Shown: positions 9,969-18,549 of the stretch, piece after piece
How positions within the stretch are numbered: position 1 is the first letter of the stretch
How the letters are laid out: each line of letters starts with the position of its first letter
NCBI GenBank assembly: GCA_016871195.1
Contig: VFZN01000008.1
Span: forward strand, 62,501-107,607
Direction of reading: 5' to 3'
Source of the DNA: Acidobacteriota bacterium
GTDB lineage: Bacteria; Acidobacteriota; Vicinamibacteria; Vicinamibacterales; UBA2999
Length of the DNA stretch: 45,107 nt
Program-made: the position numbers and the translations under genes
The notes under the pieces: model-generated
The model's input: the letters and a program-made list of their open reading frames with translations, nothing else
What the model was told of the DNA's origin: nothing
Database searches by the model: none

Positions 9969-10011
9969 TAAACTTCCCTGTCGTTTCAACCTCAGCCTCT
10001 GGAGCACTCCC

Positions 10012-10761
10012 ATGTCCGGCCATTCCAAATGGCACACGATTAAGCACAAGAAGGGCGCCGCCGACGCCAAGCGTGGCAAGGTGTTCACGCGCATCATCAA
10101 GGAACTGACCGTGGCGGCGCGCAATGGTGGCAGCGACCCCGCGACCAATCCGCGGCTGCGCACGATCATCGCCGAAGCCAAGTCGGTGAACATGCCGTCC
10201 GATAACATCAAGAAGGCGATTCAGCGTGGCACGGGCGAACTGCCCGGCGTGAACTACGAGGAGATCACCTACGAGGGCTATGGCCCCGGTGGTGCGGCGC
10301 TGATCATCGAGACACTGACCGACAACAAGAACCGGACGGTGGGCGAAATCCGTCACCTGCTCGAGAAGTACAACGGGAATCTCGGGTCGAGCAACTCGGT
10401 CGCCTGGATGTTCGACAAGAAGGGCTACATCGTTATCGACAAGGGTGCGGCCAGTGAGGAGACGTTGCTCAATACCGCGCTCGACGCCGGTGCCGATGAT
10501 ATGCGCGATGACGGCGAGCACTGGGAAGTGCTGTGCGATCCGTCGAGCTTCGAGGCGGTGAAGGATGCCATCAAGGCCCTGGGCGTGGAACCGGCCAGTG
10601 CACAGGTGGCGATGCTGCCACAGAACTTCATCAAGCTTGAAGGCAAGGAAGCCTCACATATGCTCAAGCTGATGGACGTGCTCGACGACCACGACGATGT
10701 GAAGCATGTGTGGTCGAACTTCGATATTTCGGAGAAGGAGCTAGAGGCGTCGCTCGCGTGA
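10012..10761 (+). CDS. yebC: YebC/TACO1 family protein
   Basis: A 249-residue cytoplasmic protein that begins with the family hallmark [20 protein letters not shown] and contains TYEGYGPGG and [12 protein letters not shown]. YebC proteins bind nucleic acid; members act as transcriptional regulators or, like TACO1 and some bacterial homologues, help ribosomes translate proline-rich stretches. It heads the conserved yebC-ruvC-ruvA-ruvB cluster, and its stop codon overlaps the GTG start of ruvC (GTGA, 10758-10761). Confidence 0.96.
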   Translation: MSGHSKWHTIKHKKGAADAKRGKVFTRIIKELTVAARNGGSDPATNPRLRTIIAEAKSVNMPSDNIKKAIQRGTGELPGVNYEEITYEGYGPGGAALIIETLTDNKNRTVGEIRHLLEKYNGNLGSSNSVAWMFDKKGYIVIDKGAASEETLLNTALDAGADDMRDDGEHWEVLCDPSSFEAVKDAIKALGVEPASAQVAMLPQNFIKLEGKEASHMLKLMDVLDDHDDVKHVWSNFDISEKELEASLA

Positions 10762-11324
10762 TTGTGTTCGGCATCGACCCCGGCTCCGAGCGCACCGGCT
10801 ATGGGTGCGTGACCAGCGATGGCCGCCGGCACCGGCTGGTGCAGTGCGGGGCCATCGCGGCCGGGTCGGCGTCAACGTTTGCCGAGCGACTGCAGCTGAT
10901 TTTTCGAGGGCTGACCGAACGGCTGCAGGAGTGCCGCCCGGACTGCGTGGCTATTGAAAGTGTCTTTGCGGCGTCGAATGCCCGCAGTGCATTGAAGCTG
11001 GGGCATGCCCGGGGCGTGGCGATGCTGGCGGCCACCGAGTGCGGGTTGCCCGTGTTCGAGTACGCCCCAGCGGAAGTGAAGCGGTCGGCGGTGGGCTATG
11101 GCCGGGCCGAAAAAGCTCAGGTGCAGCAGATGGTCACGCTGCTGCTCGGGCTCGACTCCGTGCCGCGTCCCCACGATGCGGCCGATGCGCTCGCCGTGGC
11201 CATTTGCCATCTGCACCAGCAGGGGGGGCTATCGACCCTTCCCCCGGTCGACACATCCGTCCGTCGGCCACGAACGACTCCGGTGGCGAGCAGCTGGCGG
11301 CGGTATCGCCCGGCGGCGCGATGA
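10758..11324 (+). CDS. ruvC: Holliday junction resolvase RuvC
   Basis: A 188-residue endonuclease that cuts Holliday junctions. The four acidic active-site residues are in place: GIDPG (Asp near 7), AIESVF (Glu near 66) and [10 protein letters not shown] (two Asp near 140). The GTG start overlaps the yebC stop, which puts VIVFGIDPG at the N-terminus as expected. The last 35 or so residues are a basic, Pro/Arg-rich tail ([18 protein letters not shown]) that is longer than in E. coli. The stop overlaps the ruvA start (ATGA). Confidence 0.96.
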   Translation: MIVFGIDPGSERTGYGCVTSDGRRHRLVQCGAIAAGSASTFAERLQLIFRGLTERLQECRPDCVAIESVFAASNARSALKLGHARGVAMLAATECGLPVFEYAPAEVKRSAVGYGRAEKAQVQQMVTLLLGLDSVPRPHDAADALAVAICHLHQQGGLSTLPPVDTSVRRPRTTPVASSWRRYRPAAR

Positions 11325-11920
11325 TTGCCTTCCTGCGTGGACGCCTGCACGACAAGCAGCCCCAGCGCGTGGTCATTGACGTGGGCGGGGTGGGCTATGA
11401 CGTGGCGGTGCCGCTGTCGACCTTCTACCAGCTGGGGGACGAGGGGAGCGAGGTCGCGCTGCGGATCCATACGCATGTGCGCGAAGATCAGCTGTCGCTG
11501 TTCGGGTTTCTGACAGCCAGTGAACAGGTGGTGTTCGAGCGGCTGCTCGGGGTGAGCGGCATCGGGCCGAAGCTGGCGCTCGGGGTGCTGTCGGGCATCG
11601 AGCCGGCAGAGTTTGTGGCGGCGCTCGAGCGCGGGGACGTGACACGCCTGACCCGGATTCCCGGCATCGGCAAGAAGACGGCCGAGCGCATGGTGCTGGA
11701 GCTGCGCGATCGATTGCTGAAGGAACTGGGTCCCCGGGAGGGGATGGCGGCAGCCCCGCACGAACAGGGGCAGCGGGACGATCTCCTGTCTGCCCTCATC
11801 AATCTCGGCTACGATCGACGGGCGGTCGACCGCGTGGTCGAGGCACAGGCCCAGGACTGGATGACCTGGCCGTTCGAGCAGCAGTTGCGGGCGGCCCTGA
11901 AGGCCCTGTCGCGGGCATAA
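11321..11920 (+). CDS. ruvA: Holliday junction DNA helicase subunit RuvA
   Basis: A 199-residue protein with the three RuvA domains. The N-terminal OB fold begins MIAFLRGRL. Domain II has two helix-hairpin-helix motifs (LLGVSGIGPKLALGVL and LTRIPGIGKKTAERMVLEL). The C-terminal RuvB-contacting domain contains LLSALINLGYDRRAVDRVV. RuvA holds the four-way junction flat for RuvB-driven branch migration. It overlaps ruvC by four bases and is followed by ruvB after 21 bases. Confidence 0.96.
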   Translation: MIAFLRGRLHDKQPQRVVIDVGGVGYDVAVPLSTFYQLGDEGSEVALRIHTHVREDQLSLFGFLTASEQVVFERLLGVSGIGPKLALGVLSGIEPAEFVAALERGDVTRLTRIPGIGKKTAERMVLELRDRLLKELGPREGMAAAPHEQGQRDDLLSALINLGYDRRAVDRVVEAQAQDWMTWPFEQQLRAALKALSRA

Positions 11921-11941
11921 CGCGATACTGACGACGACGAG

Positions 11942-12955
11942 ATGCAGGACCCCCGGTTGGTGTCCCCGGCCCAAGCCGAGGATGACGCGCACTACGAGGC
12001 AGGCCTCCGGCCGCGCCGGCTCGACGATTACATCGGGCAGGACCGGGTGCGCGAGAACCTTCAGGTGTCGATTGAGGCGGCCGTGCAACGCGGCGATGCG
12101 CTCGATCACCTGCTGGTCTACGGCCCGCCCGGGCTGGGCAAGACCACACTGGCGTATGTGATTGCCCACGAACTCGGGGTGCCGATTCGCACGACCTCGG
12201 GTCCTGTCATTGAAAAGCCGGGCGACCTGGCCGGCATCCTGTCGAATCTTCAGCCGCGGGAAGTGCTGTTCATCGACGAGATTCACCGGATGTCTCCGGT
12301 CATTGAAGAAATTCTGTATCCGGCGATGGAAGACTTCGAACTGGACATCGTGATTGGCCAGGGGCCCGGTGCGCGGTCGGTGAAAGTGCCGGTCGAGCGC
12401 TTCACGCTGGTGGGTGCGACGACGAGGGCGGGGTTGCTGACGGCGCCGCTGCGGGCGCGGTTCGGGATAGTGCAACGGCTCGACTTCTACACCGTGCAGG
12501 ACATTGAGGAGATCGTGCGGCGGTCAGCGCGCATCCTGGAAGTGCCCATGGACAACGCGGCGGCGCGGGAACTGGCGAGCCGGTCACGGGGTACGCCGCG
12601 CGTGGCGAACCGGTTGCTGCGCCGGGTGCGCGACTTTGCCCAGGTCAGGGCCAACGGGCGTGTGACGTTCGAGGTGGCGCAGGCGGCGCTGCACCTGCTG
12701 GAAGTGGATGCGGCCGGGCTGGACGAGGTGGATCGGCGGCTGCTGCTGACGGTGATCGACAAGTTCGGGGGCGGGCCGGTGGGTCTGAATACGCTGGCGG
12801 CGGCCACGAGCGAGGAGCCGGACGCCATTGAGGACATGCACGAGCCCTTTCTGATTCAGTTGGGGCTGATTGAGCGGACGCCTCGGGGACGCATGGCGAC
12901 GGCTCGCGCGTATGCGTATTTTGACCAGGCGATGCCCGGGAGGGGATTGTTTTGA
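11942..12955 (+). CDS. ruvB: Holliday junction branch-migration ATPase RuvB
   Basis: A 337-residue AAA+ motor. It has Walker [11 protein letters not shown], Walker B LFIDEIHR, sensor 1 VGATTRAG, the arginine-finger region LRARFG, and a C-terminal winged helix ([22 protein letters not shown]). The N-terminal [14 protein letters not shown] is typical. It forms hexamers that pump DNA through the RuvA-bound junction. Its stop overlaps the TTG start proposed for fabH. Confidence 0.97.
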   Translation: MQDPRLVSPAQAEDDAHYEAGLRPRRLDDYIGQDRVRENLQVSIEAAVQRGDALDHLLVYGPPGLGKTTLAYVIAHELGVPIRTTSGPVIEKPGDLAGILSNLQPREVLFIDEIHRMSPVIEEILYPAMEDFELDIVIGQGPGARSVKVPVERFTLVGATTRAGLLTAPLRARFGIVQRLDFYTVQDIEEIVRRSARILEVPMDNAAARELASRSRGTPRVANRLLRRVRDFAQVRANGRVTFEVAQAALHLLEVDAAGLDEVDRRLLLTVIDKFGGGPVGLNTLAAATSEEPDAIEDMHEPFLIQLGLIERTPRGRMATARAYAYFDQAMPGRGLF

Positions 12956-13986
12956 GCGAGATGCTGCGGTCGCAGTTGGCGGGAGCGATGCCGATTCGTC
13001 GGCCGGTGATCAGGAGTCTGGCCACGTATGTGCCGCCGCGTCAGCTCACGAATGCCGACCTCGAGAAGCTGGTCGATACGTCGGACGAGTGGATCATGCA
13101 GCGGACGGGGATTCGGACGCGGCACATTGTGGATCCCGGGGTCGCAACGAGTGATCTGGCCAAAGAGGCGGCGCTCGAGGCCATTCGGCGGGCGGGACTG
13201 ACACCCCATGACATTGACCTGATCATTGTGGGCACGGTGACGCCCGACATGCTGTTTCCGAGCACCGCGTGTCTGGTGCAGCACAAGATCGGCGCGACGC
13301 GGGCGTGGGGATTTGACCTGTCGGCGGCCTGTTCGGCGTTCACCTATGCGCTGACTGTGGGCAGCCAGATGGTGGCGGCGGGGGCGGCGACGCACGTCCT
13401 GGTTATCGGGGCCGACGTGATGTCGAGCATCATCGACTATACCGATCGGACGACCTGCGTGCTGTTCGGCGACGGGGCTGGCGCCGTGGTGCTGGGCGTG
13501 TCCGAAGACCCGACCCTGGGCATTCTTGACTTTGAGCACCAGGTGGATGGCAGTGGCGGCCCGGCACTGTGCATGCCGGCGGGAGGCAGCCTTCGGCCGG
13601 CGTCACACGAAACGGTCGACCAGCGGCTGCACTATGCCCGGCAGGATGGCCAGGCGGTGTTCAAGTTCGCCGTCCGCAATACGGGCGACATCTGCGAGCG
13701 GATTCTGGCGCGGAACCACGTGACGGCTGACGAACTCGACCTGTTTGTTTCGCACCAGGCGAACCGGCGCATCATCATGTCGGCGGCTGAGCGAATCGGG
13801 ATGCCCGAAGAGAAGGTGGTCATCAACATCGAGGAATTCGGGAACACGACGGCGGCGACGATACCCCTGGCGCTGAACACAGCTGTCGAGACCGGTCGGC
13901 TCAAGAAGGGGAATCTGGTGCTGCTGGCCTCGGTCGGCGCAGGGTTCACGGTGGGTTCGGTGCTGCTCAGATGGGCGATTGACTAA
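12952..13986 (+). CDS. fabH: Beta-ketoacyl-ACP synthase III (FabH)
   Basis: A 344-residue condensing enzyme that starts fatty acid synthesis by joining an acyl-CoA to malonyl-ACP. The catalytic triad is visible: Cys127 (DLSAACSAF), His268 (FVSHQANRR) and Asn298 (EEFGNTTAA), counted from the TTG at 12952. That TTG overlaps the ruvB stop (TTGA). ATGs at 12961 and 12988 are alternatives, and 12988 would start close to the first core strand. No other fatty acid synthesis gene is adjacent. It sits at the end of the ruv run and is followed by a structured, AT-richer intergenic region. Confidence 0.94.
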   Translation: MSEMLRSQLAGAMPIRRPVIRSLATYVPPRQLTNADLEKLVDTSDEWIMQRTGIRTRHIVDPGVATSDLAKEAALEAIRRAGLTPHDIDLIIVGTVTPDMLFPSTACLVQHKIGATRAWGFDLSAACSAFTYALTVGSQMVAAGAATHVLVIGADVMSSIIDYTDRTTCVLFGDGAGAVVLGVSEDPTLGILDFEHQVDGSGGPALCMPAGGSLRPASHETVDQRLHYARQDGQAVFKFAVRNTGDICERILARNHVTADELDLFVSHQANRRIIMSAAERIGMPEEKVVINIEEFGNTTAATIPLALNTAVETGRLKKGNLVLLASVGAGFTVGSVLLRWAID

Positions 13987-14083
13987 GCGTCAAGATGGTA
14001 CACGAAGAGTCATTCTGGGGCAAACATATTGCCACAACTCGCTCTTGATGTATCAAGAGTCGTGTATTGACGCTCCGGTCAAT
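13987..14083 (+). repeat. Nested inverted repeats with alternative pairing after fabH
   Basis: This segment starts at the base after the fabH stop and is clearly AT-richer than its neighbours. Outer arms GCGTCAA (13987-13993) and ACACGA (14000-14005) pair with TTGACGC (14067-14073) and TCGTGT (14060-14065). Inside are two perfect hairpins: GGCAA-acata-TTGCC (14019-14033) and CTCTTGAT-GT-ATCAAGAG (14042-14059). The strand ATTGAC (14066-14071) can instead pair with GTCAAT (14078-14083), which would break the outer stem. No T-run follows, so it is not a classic terminator. It could be a regulatory RNA fold, an operator region or the remnant of a small palindromic element. Confidence 0.5.
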
Positions 14084-14169
14084 CGTTAAAGATACCTACA
14101 AATTCATGATTAGTCGCTAGGCCGTCCCGAACTGCATAGCAGGCGCAGATTTTGCGCTGTGCCTGGCGT

Positions 14170-15039
14170 ATGAAAGTACGAGCTTCGCTCTCGCTGCTGG
14201 TGGTAGCTCCGCTGTTCGTGTCGCCCGTCCCCGGTCAGGGCCAGTCGGTCACAGCTGGCAGGCTGCTCCCGGGCAACCGACCCGCTCAGCCAGGCTTCAT
14301 TCTCACGGAATCGGCAGTGTCGGCGCAGACTGTAACGACTCTCGCCACAAAGATGGACCGGATGAGCTACCAGATGATGGTAGCCGGCTGGTCTGGTCGC
14401 GTGATTGTCAAGGCCCGAACAGGTTATGGGGGGTGGCTCTAGACCCAGCTGCGGCAGGCTGGCATTGCCACGGCCACCCACACCTCAATTGACGCCATCT
14501 CGGCGATGTTGACGTCCCGGCAGATGATGGCCGTCTGTGCGTCAATCGCGACGGCCCGCTGCTCGGCCGATGTGACCGTGACAGCCTCGGCGACCGGGTG
14601 GACTCCGCAGACCACCACCGCCGCGTCAGGCCTCGCGCTGGCGAACACGGCTCTGGGCTCGATGCGCCTGCTGACCACGGCGCGCGGCGGCAAGGATTCG
14701 GTGGCGATTATCGACTCGGGCATCGCGCCCACGCAGCCTCTCGCGTCCCGCATCATCGAATTTGTTGACTTCACCCGCGGTGCGGCCATTCGGACCACAG
14801 CGGACGCGCTCTTCGGCAACCAGGCGGTCACCGGCTGTGCGGCGACAGTAATTGGTGGCGTCCAGTACCGGTGGGCGTCGATCATTCTCTGAGGACGGGA
14901 TGTGGTGCGAGGCGAGACCTTCTTCTACAACCTGCCGATCTGGGGCCTCAACGTCGTCTGGGGCGAGCGCTTCCTCAGGGGCACGAACATCGTGTGGGGC
15001 GAGAACATCGTCTGGGGCGAGCGCGTCCCGTTCCAATAA
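14170..15039 (+). pseudogene. Decayed S8 subtilase gene (two stops and loss of the catalytic core)
   Basis: One frame runs from the ATG at 14170 to the TAA at 15037-15039, broken by TAG at 14440-14442 and TGA at 14890-14892. It still shows a signal peptide (MKVRASLSLLVVAPLFVSP), an I9-like propeptide (GRVIVKARTGYGGWL), the subtilisin Asp motif VAIIDSGIAP with a following FVDFTRG, and a C-terminal tail of NVVWGE, NIVWGE, NIVWGE repeats typical of acidobacterial subtilases. The segments that should hold the catalytic His and Ser are missing, so a large in-frame deletion has occurred. The TGA replaces what is probably the Trp of a WG repeat unit. The product would be inactive; the gene appears to be decaying. 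Confidence 0.85.
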
Positions 15040-15070
15040 GGGCAGGCCTGGCGAATCACAAGGTCACCCC

Positions 15071-15700
15071 ATGATTCATCTGCCGAGACATCCATCGTCT
15101 GGGGCACAGGCCCCGGCGCCCGTCTCCTGGCGTGATACGCTGCCGACCCTGGTGGGCCAGCTCGTGACGCTGCGGGAGGTCCGCCTGTCGGACGCCGACG
15201 CGCTGTTCACCGTGATGCAGGCCCCGGACGTGTCGCGGTTTGTGTCAACTCCGCCGGCAACCGAGGACCTGTTCAGGTCGTTTATCCACTGGGTGCAACG
15301 TGAGCGTGCGCTGGGGCGCTATGCCTGTTTTGCCGTGGTGCCCGCGGGCAGTGACACCCCAGTGGGCCTGTTCCAGGTTCGACAGCTCGAGCACGGGTTC
15401 GTGACGGGAGAGTGGGGCTTTGCCCTGTCGCCGGAGCACTGGGGTGCCGGCCTGTTCATGGACGCGGCCCGTCTGGTGGTCGAGTTTGCGTTTTCGACGA
15501 TCGGTATGCATCGGCTGGAGGCGCGTTCTGCGGTCGCCAACGTTCGCGGCAATGCTGCCCTGCGCAAGCTCGGCGCTGTGCACGAGGGTGTGCTTCGCAA
15601 CTCGTTCCACAAGGACGAGCGACGCCTCGATCAGTCCCTATGGTCACTGCTTGCTGACGAGTGGGTGGCGCGCAGGGACGCCGGTACCGCGGTGCACTGA
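15071..15700 (+). CDS. GNAT-family N-acetyltransferase (RimJ/RimL-like), copy 1
   Basis: A 209-residue acetyltransferase of the RimJ/RimL type. TLREVRLSDADALFTVM opens the GNAT fold. GEWGFALSPEHWGAGLFMDAARLVVEFAF covers motif A, and the characteristic RLEARSAVANVRGNAALRKLGAVHEGVLR segment ends the domain. It would transfer acetyl from acetyl-CoA to an amine, such as a protein N-terminus, amino acid or drug; the substrate is unknown. The next gene encodes a closely related protein of exactly the same length, so the two are a tandem duplication. It lies 31 bases after the subtilase remnant. Confidence 0.86.
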   Translation: MIHLPRHPSSGAQAPAPVSWRDTLPTLVGQLVTLREVRLSDADALFTVMQAPDVSRFVSTPPATEDLFRSFIHWVQRERALGRYACFAVVPAGSDTPVGLFQVRQLEHGFVTGEWGFALSPEHWGAGLFMDAARLVVEFAFSTIGMHRLEARSAVANVRGNAALRKLGAVHEGVLRNSFHKDERRLDQSLWSLLADEWVARRDAGTAVH

Positions 15701-15705
15701 GTTCC

Positions 15706-16335
15706 ATGCGGTCGCTGTATGTGCCCCGCGGGCGTGAACCTCAGTGGTCGGGAGCCACATGGTGCGAGAGGCTGCCGTCACTCTCGTGTGCGTCCGCGAC
15801 GTTGCGGGAACTGCAGACGGCTGATGCGCCGATGCTGCTGGCGCACCTGGCCTCCGAAGAAGTATCGCGCTACATCTCGCCGCCACCCTCGTCGATTGAG
15901 GGATTCGAGCGGTTCATCCACTGGGCGCACCGTGAGCGAGTCGCCGGTGAATATGCCTGCTTCGCCGTGGTGCCGGACGGCATTGACCATGCCGTCGGAC
16001 TCTTTCAGGTGCGTTCCATCGAGGTGGGCTTTGCCACGGCCGAGTGGGGATTTGTCATGGGCTCGGCCTACTGGGGATCGGGCCTGTTCGTCGACGCGGC
16101 CGATGCCGTGCTCGAATTTTCGTTCGAGGCCATCGGGATTCAGCGACTCGAGGCCAGGGCGGCGGTGATCAACGCCCGGGGCAACGGAGCCCTGCGCAAG
16201 CTCGGGGCGGTGCAGGAAGCCGTGCTTCGCCGCTCGTTCAAGCGGGGTGGCCAGTTCTTCGACCAGACCCTCTGGTCAATTCTTGCGGACGACTGGCGGG
16301 CCCATCGTGCCCTGTCGGTGCCGCACGTGCACTGA
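15706..16335 (+). CDS. GNAT-family N-acetyltransferase (RimJ/RimL-like), copy 2
   Basis: A 209-residue paralogue of the preceding gene, starting 5 bases after its stop. Long blocks match, for example YACFAVVP, VGLFQVR, EWGF, GNGALRKLGAV and the C-terminal DQTLWSILADDW against DQSLWSLLADEW. The N-terminal 35 residues and the motif A region differ more (VMGSAYWGSGLFVDAADAV). Same-length tandem copies with divergent N-termini suggest an old duplication with possible change of substrate. No clear regulatory signal was seen. Confidence 0.86.
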   Translation: MRSLYVPRGREPQWSGATWCERLPSLSCASATLRELQTADAPMLLAHLASEEVSRYISPPPSSIEGFERFIHWAHRERVAGEYACFAVVPDGIDHAVGLFQVRSIEVGFATAEWGFVMGSAYWGSGLFVDAADAVLEFSFEAIGIQRLEARAAVINARGNGALRKLGAVQEAVLRRSFKRGGQFFDQTLWSILADDWRAHRALSVPHVH

Positions 16336-16369
16336 CGAGCGCCGACGACCCAGACTACACTCGTCAGCG

Positions 16370-17419
16370 GTGCGGGTTTCCGACTTTTCGTTCGATCTTC
16401 CAGACGAACTCATTGCGCAGGCACCCCCGTCGCAACGCGGCACCTCGCGGCTGCTGCGGCTCGACCGGGCCACCGGTGGATGTACGCATGGTCTGTTTCA
16501 TCAGCTGCCGGAATGGCTGAACCCCGGCGACCTGCTGGTGGTCAACGACACGCGTGTGTTTCCTGCGCGGCTCCTCGGTGAGCGGCTCCCGGGCGGTGGC
16601 GCCGTCGAGTGCCTGCTCGTGCGGCCGGTGGACGGCGAGACGGTGTGGCTGGCCCTGGTGCATCCCGGGGCGCGCATCAGGACCGGGCAACGCCTTCGGT
16701 TTGCCGGCGCAACGATGACCCTGGGGGCCGAAGTGCTTGAGCGTGCCGACCAGGGTCGACGTCTGGTGCGGTTGGAGCCTCCCGATGGTACGGGCGTGTG
16801 GGAAGCCATTCACGCCGTCGGGCACATGCCACTGCCCCCTTACATGCGTCGGCCCGACACGGCCGACGACCGCGAGCGCTACCAGACGGTTTATGCGCGG
16901 CAGACCGGGTCGATTGCAGCCCCCACGGCCGGCCTGCACTTCACTCCCGCACTCTTCGAGGCGCTGGAGGCGCGCGGCGTGTCGCGCGTCGCCATCACGC
17001 TGCATGTGGGATACGGCACCTTCCAGCCTGTGCGGGTCGAGCAGGTGGACGACCACCACATGGAGTCGGAACGTTACGAGGTGACGGCCTCCACGGCCGC
17101 GGCCCTGACGAGGGCGCGGGCAGACGGGCGTCGCATCATTGCCGTGGGGACGACGTCCACGCGGACGCTGGAATCGCTGCGCACGGCAGCAGACGGCACC
17201 GTGCCGGAGCAATCGGGAGAGACGGCGCTCTTCATTAGGCCCGGTCACCGGTTTCAGTTGATGCAGGGACTGATTACAAACTTCCACCTGCCGCAGTCGT
17301 CGCTGCTGATGCTGGTGTCGGCGTTCGCGGGCCGAGAGTCGGTGCTGTCGGCCTATCGGGAGGCGGTGGCGTCGCGGTACCGCTTCTTCAGTTATGGCGA
17401 CGCAATGGTGGTGATCTGA
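16370..17419 (+). CDS. queA: S-adenosylmethionine:tRNA ribosyltransferase-isomerase QueA
   Basis: A 349-residue enzyme that transfers the ribosyl moiety of SAM to preQ1 in tRNA, making epoxyqueuosine. Family motifs are DFSFDLPDELIAQ at the N-terminus, LLVVNDTRVFPARL, PTAGLHFT, HVGYGTFQPV and GTTSTRTLES. The GTG at 16370 was chosen because it places VRVSDFSFDLP at the start, and frames upstream run into the acetyltransferase gene. In many bacteria queA follows ruvB directly; here about 3.4 kb separates them. queE and queC of the same pathway lie at 32537-33916. Confidence 0.95.
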   Translation: MRVSDFSFDLPDELIAQAPPSQRGTSRLLRLDRATGGCTHGLFHQLPEWLNPGDLLVVNDTRVFPARLLGERLPGGGAVECLLVRPVDGETVWLALVHPGARIRTGQRLRFAGATMTLGAEVLERADQGRRLVRLEPPDGTGVWEAIHAVGHMPLPPYMRRPDTADDRERYQTVYARQTGSIAAPTAGLHFTPALFEALEARGVSRVAITLHVGYGTFQPVRVEQVDDHHMESERYEVTASTAAALTRARADGRRIIAVGTTSTRTLESLRTAADGTVPEQSGETALFIRPGHRFQLMQGLITNFHLPQSSLLMLVSAFAGRESVLSAYREAVASRYRFFSYGDAMVVI

Positions 17420-18381
17420 TGAAGCTTGGATACACGGAGTTCGACCTGTCGCAGGTGCAGACCTATCCGCTGTCGTCACGCGCGAGCAAAGTGACGCTCG
17501 CCGACGTTGCCCGGCCGCATGCGGCGGGGAGCGGTGTGACCGGCTGGTTGTCTCGACTGCCCGATGTGCTGGCGGGCCGTGACATCCGGGCCGTGGTGGA
17601 CGCCATTGCCGGCGCGCGACGGACGGGCCGACCCGTGGTCTGGGGACTAGGGGCCCATGTGCTGAAGGTCGGGCTGTCGCCGGTGCTGGTTGACCTGATG
17701 CAGCGCGGGTTCGTGTCTGCGCTGGCCCTGAACGGGGCGGGACTGATTCACGACTTTGAACTTGCCGTGGGTGGGGCTACGTCGGAAGACGTTGACGGCA
17801 CGCTCGGGGCCGGTCGGTTCGGCATGGCCACAGAGACAGGGCGTGACCTGAATGCGGCGATTGCCGAGGGCGTGGCGCGCGGCGAGGGCATCGGACAGGC
17901 GGTCGGTGCCTATCTGTGCGACCGGCAGGTCCCGCATCTGGCCCACAGCCTGGTCGGCATGTCCCATCGCCTGGGCATTCCCGTCACGGTGCACGTCGCC
18001 CTGGGGACGGACATCATCCACATGCATCCGTCTGCGTCGGGGGCCGCGCTCGGGGACGGCAGTCTCCGTGACTTCCGCTATCTGGCGTCGGTGGTATCGC
18101 ACCTGGCCGGAGGGGTCTACCTGAACTGCGGATCGGCGGTGGTGCTGCCTGAGGTGTTCCTGAAGGCGGTGGCCGTGGTGCGCAATGCCGGGCATTCGCT
18201 GGACGGGCTAACGACGGTGAATATCGATTTCCTGCGGCAGTATCGTCCCCAGACGAATGTGGTGACGCGTCCGACGGCCGGCACCGGACGTGGCTATTCG
18301 CTGACGGGCCATCACGAGCTGCTGATTCCCCTGCTGGCGGCGGTGCTGGTCGAGCGCGACGAGGCGGAGCGCGTCGGATGA
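17419..18381 (+). CDS. Deoxyhypusine synthase-like protein, function uncertain
   Basis: A 320-residue protein translationally coupled to queA (TGATG overlap). The pattern WGLGAHVLKVGLSPVLVDLMQRGFVSALALNGAG, then HDFELAVGGATSEDV, looks like the deoxyhypusine/homospermidine synthase fold, as does GDGSLRDF, which recalls the DGSLGDM segment of deoxyhypusine synthase. Bacteria lack eIF5A, so a true deoxyhypusine role is unlikely. Bacterial relatives may use NAD and a polyamine or another amine, but I cannot name the substrate, and the active-site Lys region of eukaryotic enzymes was not clearly recognised. The last gene before the tRNA. Confidence 0.6.
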   Translation: MKLGYTEFDLSQVQTYPLSSRASKVTLADVARPHAAGSGVTGWLSRLPDVLAGRDIRAVVDAIAGARRTGRPVVWGLGAHVLKVGLSPVLVDLMQRGFVSALALNGAGLIHDFELAVGGATSEDVDGTLGAGRFGMATETGRDLNAAIAEGVARGEGIGQAVGAYLCDRQVPHLAHSLVGMSHRLGIPVTVHVALGTDIIHMHPSASGAALGDGSLRDFRYLASVVSHLAGGVYLNCGSAVVLPEVFLKAVAVVRNAGHSLDGLTTVNIDFLRQYRPQTNVVTRPTAGTGRGYSLTGHHELLIPLLAAVLVERDEAERVG

Positions 18382-18443
18382 CCACGGCGACGGGCGGCGG
18401 TGATGCGCCTGGTGCCTGCGGTCGTGTAACATGAGGAATTCGT

Positions 18444-18520
18444 GCCGGAGTAGCTCAGCCGGTTAGAGCGAGCGTCTCATAAGCGCTAGGTCGGCGGTTC
18501 GAGTCCGCCCTCCGGCACCA
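18444..18520 (+). tRNA. tRNA with anticodon CAT (elongator Met or lysidine-modified Ile)
   Basis: A 77-base tRNA with CCA encoded. The acceptor stem is GCCGGAG/CTCCGGC, the D arm GCTC/GAGC, and the anticodon arm AGCGT-CTCATAA-GCGCT. The T arm is GGCGG-TTCGAGT-CCGCC. G1-C72 pairs normally, so this is not the initiator. CAT anticodons are shared by elongator tRNA-Met and by tRNA-Ile2, whose C34 becomes lysidine. The sequence alone does not settle it. The gene directly downstream is tilS, the lysidine synthetase, which makes the Ile option worth testing. Confidence 0.95.
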
Positions 18521-18549
18521 GGTCTTCCACTCACCACAGTCCTCCGTTG

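Noticed and set aside
13987-14073. The inverted-repeat region after fabH as an integron attC site
   Set aside because: The arms do not match the GTTRRRY/RYYYAAC core sites of attC, and no integrase gene is present.
3542-14442. Two in-frame TAG codons (carbonic anhydrase, subtilase) as evidence for stop-codon recoding
   Set aside because: cdaA, glmM, folP, BMC-H and the carbonic anhydrase itself end in TAG at family-typical ends, so TAG is a normal stop; the subtilase also has a TGA and a deletion.
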